A DNA stretch of 24,888 nt, taken from assembly GCA_947304695.1 (NCBI GenBank), contig CAMZBS010000026.1:1-24888 (forward strand), read 5' to 3'. The DNA is from an uncultured Prevotella sp. (GTDB lineage Bacteria > Bacteroidota > Bacteroidia > Bacteroidales > Bacteroidaceae). Each line of letters starts with the position of its first letter. Positions within the stretch are counted from its first letter, which is position 1. Below, in pieces: positions 1 to 8,939 of this stretch. The position numbers and the translations under genes were made by a program. The notes below the pieces were generated by a model, which was not told the DNA's origin, did not search any database, and worked only from the letters and a program-made list of their open reading frames with translations.

Positions 1-254
1 GCGTTGTCCTTCGGAGCGCAGTAATAGCCCCAGTGATAGCCGCTCAACTGACTGACAGGCTCCATACAGGCAGCCCGTTTGTCGACCACCTGCACGAAGT
101 CGTAGTCGCGGTCGGCCTCAATCGTGAGGCGCACTTTCACACGGTCGCCCACTTTCAGAGGTTCATCGGAAAGGATCTCACGCTTCACGCTAATACCGCT
201 CTTCTGGTCACTGATGTCACCCGTATTCTGCATAAACTGGGCATAGACAGCTCC
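1..254 (-). pseudogene. C-terminal continuation of the alpha-2-macroglobulin gene beyond the TGA (partial)
   Basis: Directly after the TGA at 255-257 the same frame stays open for 84 codons to the window edge. It begins GAVYAQFMQN and contains DKRAACMEPVSQLSGYHWG and YYCAPKDN. From memory, this is the sort of C-terminal receptor-like segment found in Bacteroidetes alpha-2-macroglobulins, where the residue before GAVYAQ is normally Trp (TGG). A single TGG-to-TGA change would explain the break. There is no length change or frame shift and no start site with a ribosome binding site for independent translation, so this part is probably lost in the product unless the stop is an error or is read through. 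Confidence 0.75.
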
Positions 255-3200
255 TCAAGAAGTGCCTGTAGAGGTCTTTTCGGCAGTAAAAGTGCGTTCA
301 CCGTTATACGTCTGCGCCGTCTTCACATAGCCAATGCCTGCGGTAGCCTCACTAGTATCAACGGTCTTGCCGTCAATGCTCAGTACGGTCTTGGCCTGTG
401 GCTTCAGTTCCTGGCTGTTTCCGTTCAGGAAAGCGTAAATGGCATCAACGCTGTTGATGGGCGTATCCCAAGCCTGGGTACGCTTTTCCTGCAGGAGCCA
501 ACGACGCATCTCGTCAATGGTCTGGGTGTCGTTAGGTGAAAGACGCTGAATGGCTTCGATGGCTGCCACCTGTGTGGGAATGCGATAGTCGCGCCATGAG
601 TAGCTGGCACGCGGCGTGTCGTAGTAGCGGCCCATTTCTTCTTTGTAGACGGTGTATTCCTTCAGGCTCTTAATATAAAGAGGTGCATTCAGGACAATTG
701 CCGACATTGCTTTCTCATAAATAGTCTGATTCTTCACATCCTTTTTCAGCAGTTTCTTCAAATATGCCTGTGCCTGCAGCACATTGGCTGGCTGCTGACG
801 ACCGTCGAGCGTGCAGATGTACAAATACTGCAGGGCCTTGAAAGTGGGGAAAGTTTGCTTGATGCCTTTCTTTTCCTCTTTCTTCATCTCGGCCACCAAT
901 TCCAGAATCTCCTTGTTCATGAACTTGAAAGCTTTGTCAAGTGGAGATTGGAGTGCGGAGAGCGAAGAGCTGTTACCCGTCATCTGGTTCAGGCGCACCA
1001 GCATCTCGCTGACTTCCACCGTTATATAGAACGAACTGGGCATGCCTTCCCACCAGCTCCAGGAACCGTCGGCACACTGTAGCTTCTTCAGTCGTTCGGT
1101 GGCCGACTGCAAACGCTGTTCTATCAAGTTCTCGTCGAAGAAATCGGCGAGACGCTGTTTCTGCTCAGCCTCTTGGTCAGCATCAAGCACCCACGGCGTT
1201 TCGTTAAGCACAAGATCCTTCAGTTCCTCGTTCTTTTCTAATTGAGAGTTGAGAGATGATAGCTGGGCATTTTCCTGCTTCCACATCTCAAACACATGCT
1301 TCGTCTGCGGATTCTGGTCAATGATGAATTTTCCGATGCCGTTGGCGTAGAGCGAAGCGGCCTGACTGATGGCGTTCTTGTCGCAAGGCTTGCCGATGGT
1401 GGGAAGAGCCTGTACCATGAGCCATGCGGGGTTGTTGGTGTACTCAACGGTGAGTTTGGAGTTGGCCACCGCATCAGGGAACAGCGACTTCAAGTCAATG
1501 GTCTTCGTGCCAGGCTCATTCTGAGTGAAGGGCACGGTAACGGTGACCCGCTCACGATTGGGCAGAACGGGCAGATAATGCTGTTCGCCGTCACTAAAGG
1601 TCTCACCGCTGACGCTCATCTTGCAAACAAGCAGCGAATAGTTTCCCAACGATGTAGCATCAACAGGGAAACTAACGGTATATGTACCGTTTGCAGGAAT
1701 CAAACAGGCTGTTTGCTGCGAGTAAACAACTTGATCGTTTTCAGGATCGATCAGCTGCAGCTGGGCGGTGCCACTCTGTTCTTTATCGGTCACATTGAAG
1801 ACGCGGGCCGAAACGGTTGCTTTATCACCCACACGGATGAAACGCGGCACGTTGGGCTGAATCATCACGTCCTTCTGGGCTACCGCCTCACCGTCGATGA
1901 AGCCGTGCATCATGTCCTTAGTGTGGGCAATGCCCATGAATCGCCAGGTGGTGAGACTTTCGGGGAGCTTGAAGCTGATGCTGACACGCCCCGTGCTGTC
2001 GGCCATCAGTTGCGGATAGAAGAAGGCGGTCTCTTGCAAGTTCTCGCGCATCTGCACTTCGGGCTCAGACTTTTTCTGGTCACTAATGTCCAGTCCTGCG
2101 CCACTTTCCCGCAAAGCCTCCTCATCGTTGCCTGCCACATCGAAGGCTCCGATAGCCTTCTGCGAAGCAACAGCTACTTCTTGCAGTGCCATCGGGGCAG
2201 CATCGAGCGTAGCCATAGCCTTACCATAGAACGCACCGTTGCGCGTCAACGTCCTGTGACGACGGATGAGCCAAGAATAAGGAATGCAATCGCTGTCGAA
2301 AGTACTGAACAGCAGATTATCCTCGTTGAGTGGTTCTACATGCTGATAGGCACTACAGCCAGCTGTTCCCCAGTAACCACGAGTCCAGTTCAGAGAGGCC
2401 ATCGGCAACCAATTGCGAGGCTCAAGCGACCATTCGCGTTTCTCGTCCAGAGACAGAATCTGATCGAGACTCTTGTCGTAGAGCGTAGCCATTAATTGAA
2501 GATGAGAGTTGATATTGGGTGCCTCAATCTTCAATGTCCATTCTTCCTGCTGACCTGGCTTGAGACGGTCGCGGAAGGTTTCCCACTTCATCTTCAACTT
2601 CTTGTCGGGCAGCGGACGCTGAATCTGCTGGCTGTACGTATGTGTTCTTCCGTCACGCACCCAGGCATAGCTGAGCGTGAGTCCGTTGCCGTATTCGGGC
2701 TTGTAGGTCAGTTTGCGGTTGATTAGTTCGTTGCTCTTGTCGACTGCCCCCTGTTCGATAATGTCGCTGCCAGCCACCAGCGTATAGACAATGTGTACAT
2801 CGCCCGATGCACCCACCTGCAGGGTGACAGGCTTACCGTTGTTGGGGAACTGCTGAGCCGACACGTAGAACCAGTCGTCGGTATCCATAACAGGCCGTTT
2901 GTCGTCGAGTGAGAACACCACGAAATCGCGTTCCGACTTTTTATCCTCATATTCTACGTTCAACTTGTGCTTGCCGCTCTTCAACTTGGGCAGATCTACG
3001 GACGTGTTCGACTGAACCAACATCCACTTGCCTCCATCTATCTGATAGCGAAGGGTGGCACTGACATCGTTGCCGGCAGCATTCAGCATGTGCAGCTTCA
3101 GCTTGGGCATGTCCTCGGCCAGCACCTTATCGGGCAGGTCGGCAACAATCACGCCGTCGCGGTTGCCCAAAGGCAGTGACAGCTGTCCCTGACGGGTCTC

Positions 3201-5354
3201 ACCAGCCTGGTCAGTTACATCAGCCTCAACCACGAAGTTAAAGAACTGCGGATGAATACTCTGGGGCAGCACCATCGGCATCTGCACCTCGAAGGTGCCG
3301 TCGTCGGCTGTCGTTGCCTCACCACTGAAGATTTCTTCGTTTTGCTCACCATTGCCAAAATAGCCTCCCTGCCAGTAGCGATAATAGGAAATCCACCAGA
3401 AGGCCATGCGGCGCTCTACCGTATATTTTACACGCGCTCCCTGAACAGGGGTTCCGGCATAGGTGCGGGCTGTGGCCTTGACGGTGAGCGTGTCGCCGTC
3501 CTTATAGTGCTGTTCCACCTTCGGGAACTCCACTTGGAACGTCGGCCGCTTGTATTCCTCCACTCGGAACGAGTACCCGTTGTCGTTTACCTGAACCGTA
3601 TAGCGTCCTGTCAATCCGGATGCTGGCAGTGTGAAGTCGGTGCTTAAAGTGCCCAGCTCGTCGGTTAACAGTTGTTTCTCGGCCACCACCTTGTAGTTGG
3701 CATCACGCAACTGCACCGTCGCCCACTTGCCGCCCTGTGCCTCATGCTCGAAGCCATTGTGTGTCTCATAGCAGATAGCAGCCACATGCACCGTCTGTCC
3801 AGGACGGTAGATGGCACGGTCGGTATAAATGGCCACCTGCTCCGTAGTGCGCTCATTGGCATAATAGCTAAAGTGGCCGTTAGCATTCATCTCAGGACAG
3901 GCACGGTCGTCCTTCGTGGTAGCATACACAGAGTTTGGACGCTCTTGATTCTTGCAGATATAAATGGCTTCTCCCTTGCTGTCAGTAGTAAGCGTTTCAA
4001 ACACCTTGTCTTTGTTATAATTATAGCCCCAGCGCCTCATCAGCCGCAGCTTGGCTCCGGAGATGGGCTTGCCCGTCGTGGCATTGACCACCACATAGCG
4101 CAACTGATTATCGTGCTCATGGGGCAGTGCCTGCATCAGCACGCGCACATCGCTGACAAAGAAGAGTGTTCGCGCCACCGTCGAACGGGGCTGACTTTCC
4201 ACTTCCATCATATAGACACCCACAGGCAAAGCTGCCATTTGCAGAGTGTCGTCATACAACTCATATTCCTTCTTGCCGCTATAAGAACTTGTCAGCGTCA
4301 GTTCGGGCAGGTGAGTGAGCAGCGGCTTCAGCTTCTTATAGTCATCCTTGTCATCAGGATTCAGACTGGTATCACCGTCGACTTTCACCTTATATATATT
4401 AATGGTGAGCTGGGCAATACCACGAAGTCCCTGAAGGCGAAGCTCCTGCGGTCGGTTCGGAATCCACACCTTGTGTTCCAGCACGGCATCGAACTGGCGG
4501 GCTGTCAAAGTTTGACGGGCATTGCGCAGCACATTCATGCGATGCCAAGTCCCCCAGCGCGCAAGTGCCTCATCAATATAGGCAATCTTCTCGTCGGCTT
4601 TGGCATCTGTCTGGTCAGCCATAAACTCATACCGACTGATGGCAACCTCGCCACATTCCGGCAGGTCAGCATACGCATTGGCCAGCGAGTCGAGCCTTCG
4701 GATATAGTCGCAATCCTTCAGCCGCATAGTCTCTTCGGGCTCTTCCTGAGACAGCAGATAGAGTCCGCTCATCAACTGGGCACGACGGTTCTCGGTGGTC
4801 ATGTAATAGTCGTGCATGGGCCGGAACTGACGGGTCTCATGGCCGATGAGACTCAGCAGGTCGTCGCCGTAGAGTTGGCTGTCCTTACCCTTCACCACAA
4901 AAGGCATATAGCCGTCGGTCTTCACAGCAGCCAACTCAGCAGGATGCTCCATCGCTTTACGGAAATACTCATCTCTGCTGCTTTGCCAGTCATCGCTGAG
5001 CTGGGTGTTACTCGCATAGATCTTGCCCAAGACGGCATAGTAGACAGACTGTAATGCTACGTCCTGAGTAGCCTCAGCCAGCAGCTGCAACCGTTCCACA
5101 GCGGGCTGCAGCGAGTCGGGACTCACCGTAGCCTGCACACGGGCATGCATCAAACTGGCCTTCAGCAACTGCCCGTAGGCCAGTTCCTTCTCGGCTTTCT
5201 TGACAATCTGCTGCAGAACCTTCAGTTGCGTCTGCGGCAAATCATCGTTCTCAGCTTTGTTCACCTGCTTCCACAGGGCATCGTATGTCTGACTAAATAG
5301 CATCATAGGCATCATGAAAAGGGCGGCGATAACGCCCAGAACGGTTCGCTTCAT
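255..5354 (-). CDS. Alpha-2-macroglobulin family protein, stopped early by an in-frame TGA
   Basis: Large secreted alpha-2-macroglobulin-like protein of the Bacteroidetes type, 1699 residues from ATG 5354 to the TGA at 255-257. A GTG three codons upstream (5363) is also open, but the ATG directly begins a clean signal peptide (MKRTVLGVIAALFMMPMMLF). In order: a helical N-terminal region, macroglobulin (MG) domains with the MG2-type motif YTDRAIYRPGQTV near residue 510, the conserved A2M segment (ETAFFYPQLMADSTGR) near 1110, then a helical thioester-type domain with GSWSWWEG. The usual thioester CxEQ is not present; the corresponding place reads CDKN around Cys1324. The family is thought to trap proteases or guard the envelope; a thioester-less member could not bind covalently. 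The frame continues past the TGA with family-like sequence, so this may be a nonsense allele or a sequence error. Confidence 0.88.
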   Translation of the reverse strand: MKRTVLGVIAALFMMPMMLFSQTYDALWKQVNKAENDDLPQTQLKVLQQIVKKAEKELAYGQLLKASLMHARVQATVSPDSLQPAVERLQLLAEATQDVALQSVYYAVLGKIYASNTQLSDDWQSSRDEYFRKAMEHPAELAAVKTDGYMPFVVKGKDSQLYGDDLLSLIGHETRQFRPMHDYYMTTENRRAQLMSGLYLLSQEEPEETMRLKDCDYIRRLDSLANAYADLPECGEVAISRYEFMADQTDAKADEKIAYIDEALARWGTWHRMNVLRNARQTLTARQFDAVLEHKVWIPNRPQELRLQGLRGIAQLTINIYKVKVDGDTSLNPDDKDDYKKLKPLLTHLPELTLTSSYSGKKEYELYDDTLQMAALPVGVYMMEVESQPRSTVARTLFFVSDVRVLMQALPHEHDNQLRYVVVNATTGKPISGAKLRLMRRWGYNYNKDKVFETLTTDSKGEAIYICKNQERPNSVYATTKDDRACPEMNANGHFSYYANERTTEQVAIYTDRAIYRPGQTVHVAAICYETHNGFEHEAQGGKWATVQLRDANYKVVAEKQLLTDELGTLSTDFTLPASGLTGRYTVQVNDNGYSFRVEEYKRPTFQVEFPKVEQHYKDGDTLTVKATARTYAGTPVQGARVKYTVERRMAFWWISYYRYWQGGYFGNGEQNEEIFSGEATTADDGTFEVQMPMVLPQSIHPQFFNFVVEADVTDQAGETRQGQLSLPLGNRDGVIVADLPDKVLAEDMPKLKLHMLNAAGNDVSATLRYQIDGGKWMLVQSNTSVDLPKLKSGKHKLNVEYEDKKSERDFVVFSLDDKRPVMDTDDWFYVSAQQFPNNGKPVTLQVGASGDVHIVYTLVAGSDIIEQGAVDKSNELINRKLTYKPEYGNGLTLSYAWVRDGRTHTYSQQIQRPLPDKKLKMKWETFRDRLKPGQQEEWTLKIEAPNINSHLQLMATLYDKSLDQILSLDEKREWSLEPRNWLPMASLNWTRGYWGTAGCSAYQHVEPLNEDNLLFSTFDSDCIPYSWLIRRHRTLTRNGAFYGKAMATLDAAPMALQEVAVASQKAIGAFDVAGNDEEALRESGAGLDISDQKKSEPEVQMRENLQETAFFYPQLMADSTGRVSISFKLPESLTTWRFMGIAHTKDMMHGFIDGEAVAQKDVMIQPNVPRFIRVGDKATVSARVFNVTDKEQSGTAQLQLIDPENDQVVYSQQTACLIPANGTYTVSFPVDATSLGNYSLLVCKMSVSGETFSDGEQHYLPVLPNRERVTVTVPFTQNEPGTKTIDLKSLFPDAVANSKLTVEYTNNPAWLMVQALPTIGKPCDKNAISQAASLYANGIGKFIIDQNPQTKHVFEMWKQENAQLSSLNSQLEKNEELKDLVLNETPWVLDADQEAEQKQRLADFFDENLIEQRLQSATERLKKLQCADGSWSWWEGMPSSFYITVEVSEMLVRLNQMTGNSSSLSALQSPLDKAFKFMNKEILELVAEMKKEEKKGIKQTFPTFKALQYLYICTLDGRQQPANVLQAQAYLKKLLKKDVKNQTIYEKAMSAIVLNAPLYIKSLKEYTVYKEEMGRYYDTPRASYSWRDYRIPTQVAAIEAIQRLSPNDTQTIDEMRRWLLQEKRTQAWDTPINSVDAIYAFLNGNSQELKPQAKTVLSIDGKTVDTSEATAGIGYVKTAQTYNGERTFTAEKTSTGTS

Positions 5355-5381
5355 AGATAGCACGTATTAGAAATATCTGGG

Positions 5382-5389
5382 CAAAGATA
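5382..5389 (-). promoter_or_regulatory. Promoter -7 element of the alpha-2-macroglobulin gene
   Basis: On the minus strand TATCTTTG fits the Bacteroidetes -7 consensus TAnnTTTG and lies 27 nt before ATG 5354. No clear TTTG is seen 19 bp further upstream. The 5355-5570 gap is shared with the divergent gene at 5571. Confidence 0.7.
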
Positions 5390-5533
5390 GTCATATTTTC
5401 TGACATAATAGTGGAAAGCGGGCGAAAATATGAAAGTTTAACGGATAGGGCGTATAATCGGCCTTCAACATCGGCCAAGGAATAATTTGTAATAAAAAGC
5501 GTTAAAACAGGCAGACGTATCAGAAAAAATAAA

Positions 5534-5541
5534 TACCTTTG
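5534..5541 (+). promoter_or_regulatory. Promoter -7 element of the small secreted protein gene
   Basis: TACCTTTG matches TAnnTTTG and leaves a leader of about 25 nt before ATG 5571. A -33 TTTG is not visible at the expected distance, so the promoter may be weak or activator-dependent. Confidence 0.65.
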
Positions 5542-5570
5542 CACCAGACTACAATTAAACAAGAAGAATT

Positions 5571-6041
5571 ATGAAGACTTTGAAGAATATCCTGATGGCT
5601 ATGCTGCTGACAGTCAGCGGCACGGCAATGGCCGATGACTATGCATATCTGACCATCGACCAGACAAGCGGAGAGACCAGCTTCGCCGTGAGCAACATTA
5701 ACAAAATTACATTCGACGAGAACAACATGGTGCTTCACTTGACCGACGGCAAGCAGGCCACCCTGCCCCTGAGCCAGTTGTCAAAGTTGTTCTTTTCCGA
5801 CAAGGATGCCACTGGCATTGCCTCCATCGGCATTGAACAGTCAAGCATCTCCATTCAGGAAGGTGTACTGCGGGTAAAGGCCGATCGGGGTGCAACAGTA
5901 GCCATCTATGATGCAGGCGGACGCGCTGTTCGGATGGTGAAAGCCGGAGACAAAGAGACTGAAGTGAACCTGAGCGGCATGGTGAAGGGTGTCTACATCG
6001 TAAAGGTGGGCAACCAGACCAAGAAGGTCATGAACAAATAA
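5571..6041 (+). CDS. Small secreted protein with a type IX-like C-terminal sorting tail
   Basis: 156 residues. An N-terminal signal peptide (MKTLKNILMAMLLTVSGTAMA) is followed by a short beta-rich region containing SNINKITFDENNMVLHL and TLPLSQLSKLFFS, a pattern I recall from many Prevotella secreted proteins. The last 75 or so residues resemble a Por-secretion (T9SS type A) tail: VKADRGATVAIYDAGGRAVR, then GMVKGVYIVKVGNQTKKVMNK near the end. There is hardly any cargo between the signal peptide and the tail, so this may be a stand-alone sorting-tail protein and not an enzyme. It is transcribed divergently from the alpha-2-macroglobulin gene and lies just upstream of the sensor kinase operon, which has its own promoter. 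Function unknown. Confidence 0.85.
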   Translation: MKTLKNILMAMLLTVSGTAMADDYAYLTIDQTSGETSFAVSNINKITFDENNMVLHLTDGKQATLPLSQLSKLFFSDKDATGIASIGIEQSSISIQEGVLRVKADRGATVAIYDAGGRAVRMVKAGDKETEVNLSGMVKGVYIVKVGNQTKKVMNK

Positions 6042-6076
6042 AAAGCAGGGAAAAAAGCACTTTTTAGTCTAAAAAT

Positions 6077-6107
6077 TTTGAGTTTCGGCGGTTTCTTCAT
6101 ATCTTTG
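6077..6107 (+). promoter_or_regulatory. Promoter of the two-kinase/AraC operon
   Basis: TTTG (6077-6080), exactly 19 bp, then TATCTTTG (6100-6107): a complete match to the Bacteroidetes promoter. Transcription would begin near 6111, which excludes the upstream TTG at 6078 as a start and supports ATG 6129. Confidence 0.85.
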
Positions 6108-6128
6108 CAAGCAACTAACCCAAAAGAA

Positions 6129-8915
6129 ATGAAGTCATTACTGCCGAAAATCTTTCTGTTGGCACTGCTGACCGCCTTCCTGCCCGGCACACTGCAGGCC
6201 CAGAACGATTCACTAAGCATCTACACACAAGAACGCAGACTCATTTATGAGGATGCGTGGGACTTGTGGCCATACGCCTTCCTGAACGAGCACGGAGTGG
6301 CCGAAGGATTCAACATCGAACTAGTCAGGATGATCATGGAAGACCTGAACATCCCGTTCGAGATAAAATTGAAGGCGAGGCGCGACGTCCTGAACGACAT
6401 GAAGGAGGGACGCGCTGACCTGACCATGGGCATGGAGGCGCCTTTCCACGATGAATACGGGCTCTACGGCCGTGCCGTCATACAGCTGTTCACCCACAGT
6501 GTAGTCACTCCCAAGGACAAGCCCGTACTCATCCACACACTCAACGACCTGAGACGCTACAAGGTGAGCGTCCACACCAACAGCTTCAGCCACAACCTGA
6601 TGAAACAAAAAGGTTGGGACGACAATGCAGTTCTCTACAACGACATGAAAGAGGCAGTGCTGGAACTGAGCAAAAAAGAAGAAGGACAGATTGTGTGGAA
6701 CACGGTTTCACTGAAATGGCTCATCAGGATGTGCCAAGCCGACAATCTCCAGCTGACACCTGTAGACATGCCCCACGGTGCCTATCGCTTCATGTCGCAC
6801 AACAGGCAACTGCTGGATGCCATTGACTTGGCATTCAACGAAATAGAATCAGACAATGAGCTGAAGGAAATGCGTAACAAATGGTTCTATCCCGAACGCA
6901 CGGAAACAGGCATTCCCTCATGGATATGGTATCTGGCCGGAGGCATTGCCTTCTTGACACTCATCCTTCTCTTCTTCTACCTTTACTACCACAAACTGGA
7001 ACGGCAGCTTATTGAGTTGGGCATCTTGCGCAACAAGCGACTGGCCGCTATCCTGCAGACCTGCCATGTGCGCATTTGGACCTACGATGTACCCACACAG
7101 ACCTTTACCTGGATGGACAAGAAAGGCCAGCCACAACACACATATTCCAGCATGGAGTTTGCCCAGCGCTATCATTCGGAAGACTTTGACCGGCTGTGTG
7201 AAAGCCTCCGCAAACTCACGGAAATGGAGGAAAAACAAATCACCATGGAGGTGAATGCCAACAACGATGAGGATTATGGCAAACAAAAGCGCGAATACGT
7301 AATCACACTCTCAGTGCTGCGCTACGAAAACGGCAAGCCATCGGTCATCATCGGAACCAAACGCGACGTGACCGACGAACATGAAAAACAACGGAAGGCC
7401 AAGCAGAAACTGCTGAGATACCAGTCCATCTTCAATACGGCAATGGTCGACATGGTCTACTTTGACGAAAACGGTAAGGTGGCAGACATGAACGAACGCG
7501 CCGTCCACACATTCAACTGTCCGTTGGATGTGGCCATTGAGCATCAGGTATTCATCAAGGAATGCCTGGGAGAACCCACGGTTAACTTAAACGATTATTT
7601 CTATGCCACACAGCTGAAGGGCAACAAATACGGACTCCCCTACTATGAAAGGCAGTTGGTGCCCGTCTACGACAAGGACAACAAGCTGCTGGGCATCTAT
7701 GGAACAGGCCGCGAAGTGACCGAGGTGGTTCATGCCTATCACCAGATTCGAGAAGGTATCAAGAAATTGCAGGAAGCCAACAAGGAGGCCGCTAACTACG
7801 TCAACAACATCAACTACGTGCTGGGCGTGGGAGGTGTGCGACTGGCCGATTATTCGCCTGACACCCACACACTTACCATCTACAAGGGACTGAATACGGT
7901 GCAACTGGCCCTCACACAGTCAAGATGCATGTCGTTCATTGATAATGATTCAAGACGCACGGCCACAAAGTTGCTCAACAGCATGGACAGCCGAAGCGGG
8001 AACACCATCGACGCTGAAATAAAGACCACCATCAAGCCTCGCTTCACAAAGAGCATCGTCTTCGGCAACGTGATCACGGGAATGCCACTCTACCTGCACT
8101 TCCGTTTCATTCCTATCTACGACAAACAGGGCAATGTGGCAAGTTACTTCGGACTTTGCCGCGACATCAGCGAAATCAAAGCCACAGAGCAACAGTTGGA
8201 GAAAGAAACGGTACGCGCACAAGAGGTGGAGAACCTGAAGAACTCGTTCCTTCGCAACATGAGCTACGAAATCCGCACACCACTGAATGCCGTAGTGGGA
8301 TTCTCGGAGCTCTTCGAACAACAGCACACCGCTGAAGACGAAGAAATCTTTATCGACGAAATCAGAAAGAACTCCGAGCACCTGTTAACCCTCATCAACG
8401 ACATTTTGTTCCTCTCACGTCTGGATGCCCACATGATAGAAATCAGCAAGCATCCCGTCGACTTTGCCAAGACCTTTGAGGGTCACTGCCATATAGGATG
8501 GAGTGACAAGCAAAAGGAAGGCGTGCGCTATGTGGTGGAAAACCACTACGAAGAGCTCATCGTCGACATTGACGATACCAACATGGGCCGCATCATCGAA
8601 CAGATCACGGCCAATGCCGCACAGCATACCGACAGCGGTACAGTGAGGGCACGCTACGACTATATCGGCGGCAAACTCATGATTGCCATTGAAGATACCG
8701 GCTGCGGCATGTCGAAGGACACACTGACCCACATTTACGAGCGTTTCGCATCGAATTCACACAACGGAACTGGTTTGGGACTGCCCATCTGCAAGGAACT
8801 GGCAGAGCAAATGGGAGGTACCATTGACATCAGCTCAGAGCAAGGAAAGGGCACCACCATCTGGATCACTATGCCCTGTACAGCAAGCGTCATTGAGCGA
8901 AAGAAAGAGATTTAA
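6129..8915 (+). CDS. Sensor histidine kinase-like protein with periplasmic solute-binding domain; phosphoacceptor His replaced by Tyr
   Basis: 928 residues from ATG 6129, chosen because it starts a signal peptide (MKSLLPKIFLLALLTAFLPG) and lies downstream of the promoter. Residues about 38-258 form a family-3 solute-binding (SBP_bac_3) domain, including GFNIELVRMIMEDLNIPFE and a closing MRNKWFYPER. One TM segment at about 262-287 is followed by three PAS-like regions (about 310-415, 425-545, 555-690), a HisKA dimerisation helix and a HATPase domain with intact ATP motifs (NAAQHT, DTGCGM, YERF, GTGLGLPICKEL). The H-box reads NMSYEIRTPLNAVVGFS: residue 713 (TAC, 8265-8267) is Tyr where the family has the phosphorylated His. 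No receiver domain is present. It should bind ATP but not accept phosphate on His. It is the first gene of an apparent operon; a paralogue starts 24 nt downstream. Confidence 0.92.
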   Translation: MKSLLPKIFLLALLTAFLPGTLQAQNDSLSIYTQERRLIYEDAWDLWPYAFLNEHGVAEGFNIELVRMIMEDLNIPFEIKLKARRDVLNDMKEGRADLTMGMEAPFHDEYGLYGRAVIQLFTHSVVTPKDKPVLIHTLNDLRRYKVSVHTNSFSHNLMKQKGWDDNAVLYNDMKEAVLELSKKEEGQIVWNTVSLKWLIRMCQADNLQLTPVDMPHGAYRFMSHNRQLLDAIDLAFNEIESDNELKEMRNKWFYPERTETGIPSWIWYLAGGIAFLTLILLFFYLYYHKLERQLIELGILRNKRLAAILQTCHVRIWTYDVPTQTFTWMDKKGQPQHTYSSMEFAQRYHSEDFDRLCESLRKLTEMEEKQITMEVNANNDEDYGKQKREYVITLSVLRYENGKPSVIIGTKRDVTDEHEKQRKAKQKLLRYQSIFNTAMVDMVYFDENGKVADMNERAVHTFNCPLDVAIEHQVFIKECLGEPTVNLNDYFYATQLKGNKYGLPYYERQLVPVYDKDNKLLGIYGTGREVTEVVHAYHQIREGIKKLQEANKEAANYVNNINYVLGVGGVRLADYSPDTHTLTIYKGLNTVQLALTQSRCMSFIDNDSRRTATKLLNSMDSRSGNTIDAEIKTTIKPRFTKSIVFGNVITGMPLYLHFRFIPIYDKQGNVASYFGLCRDISEIKATEQQLEKETVRAQEVENLKNSFLRNMSYEIRTPLNAVVGFSELFEQQHTAEDEEIFIDEIRKNSEHLLTLINDILFLSRLDAHMIEISKHPVDFAKTFEGHCHIGWSDKQKEGVRYVVENHYEELIVDIDDTNMGRIIEQITANAAQHTDSGTVRARYDYIGGKLMIAIEDTGCGMSKDTLTHIYERFASNSHNGTGLGLPICKELAEQMGGTIDISSEQGKGTTIWITMPCTASVIERKKEI

Positions 8916-8939
8916 GGACAGTAAAGAAGCCGAAAGAAC

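Noticed and set aside
255..257. TGA read as selenocysteine or a reassigned Trp codon
   Set aside because: No SECIS-like hairpin was apparent beside it, the site most likely held Trp and not Cys, and TGG is used for Trp throughout the window.
1296..2495. Open frame of 399 codons on the plus strand inside the alpha-2-macroglobulin gene
   Set aside because: Antisense shadow of a well-supported gene; no signal peptide, motif or promoter, and composition is what a mirrored coding frame gives.
6078..6128. TTG start for the first kinase
   Set aside because: It lies inside the -33 box of its own promoter, upstream of the expected transcription start, and would spoil the signal peptide at ATG 6129.
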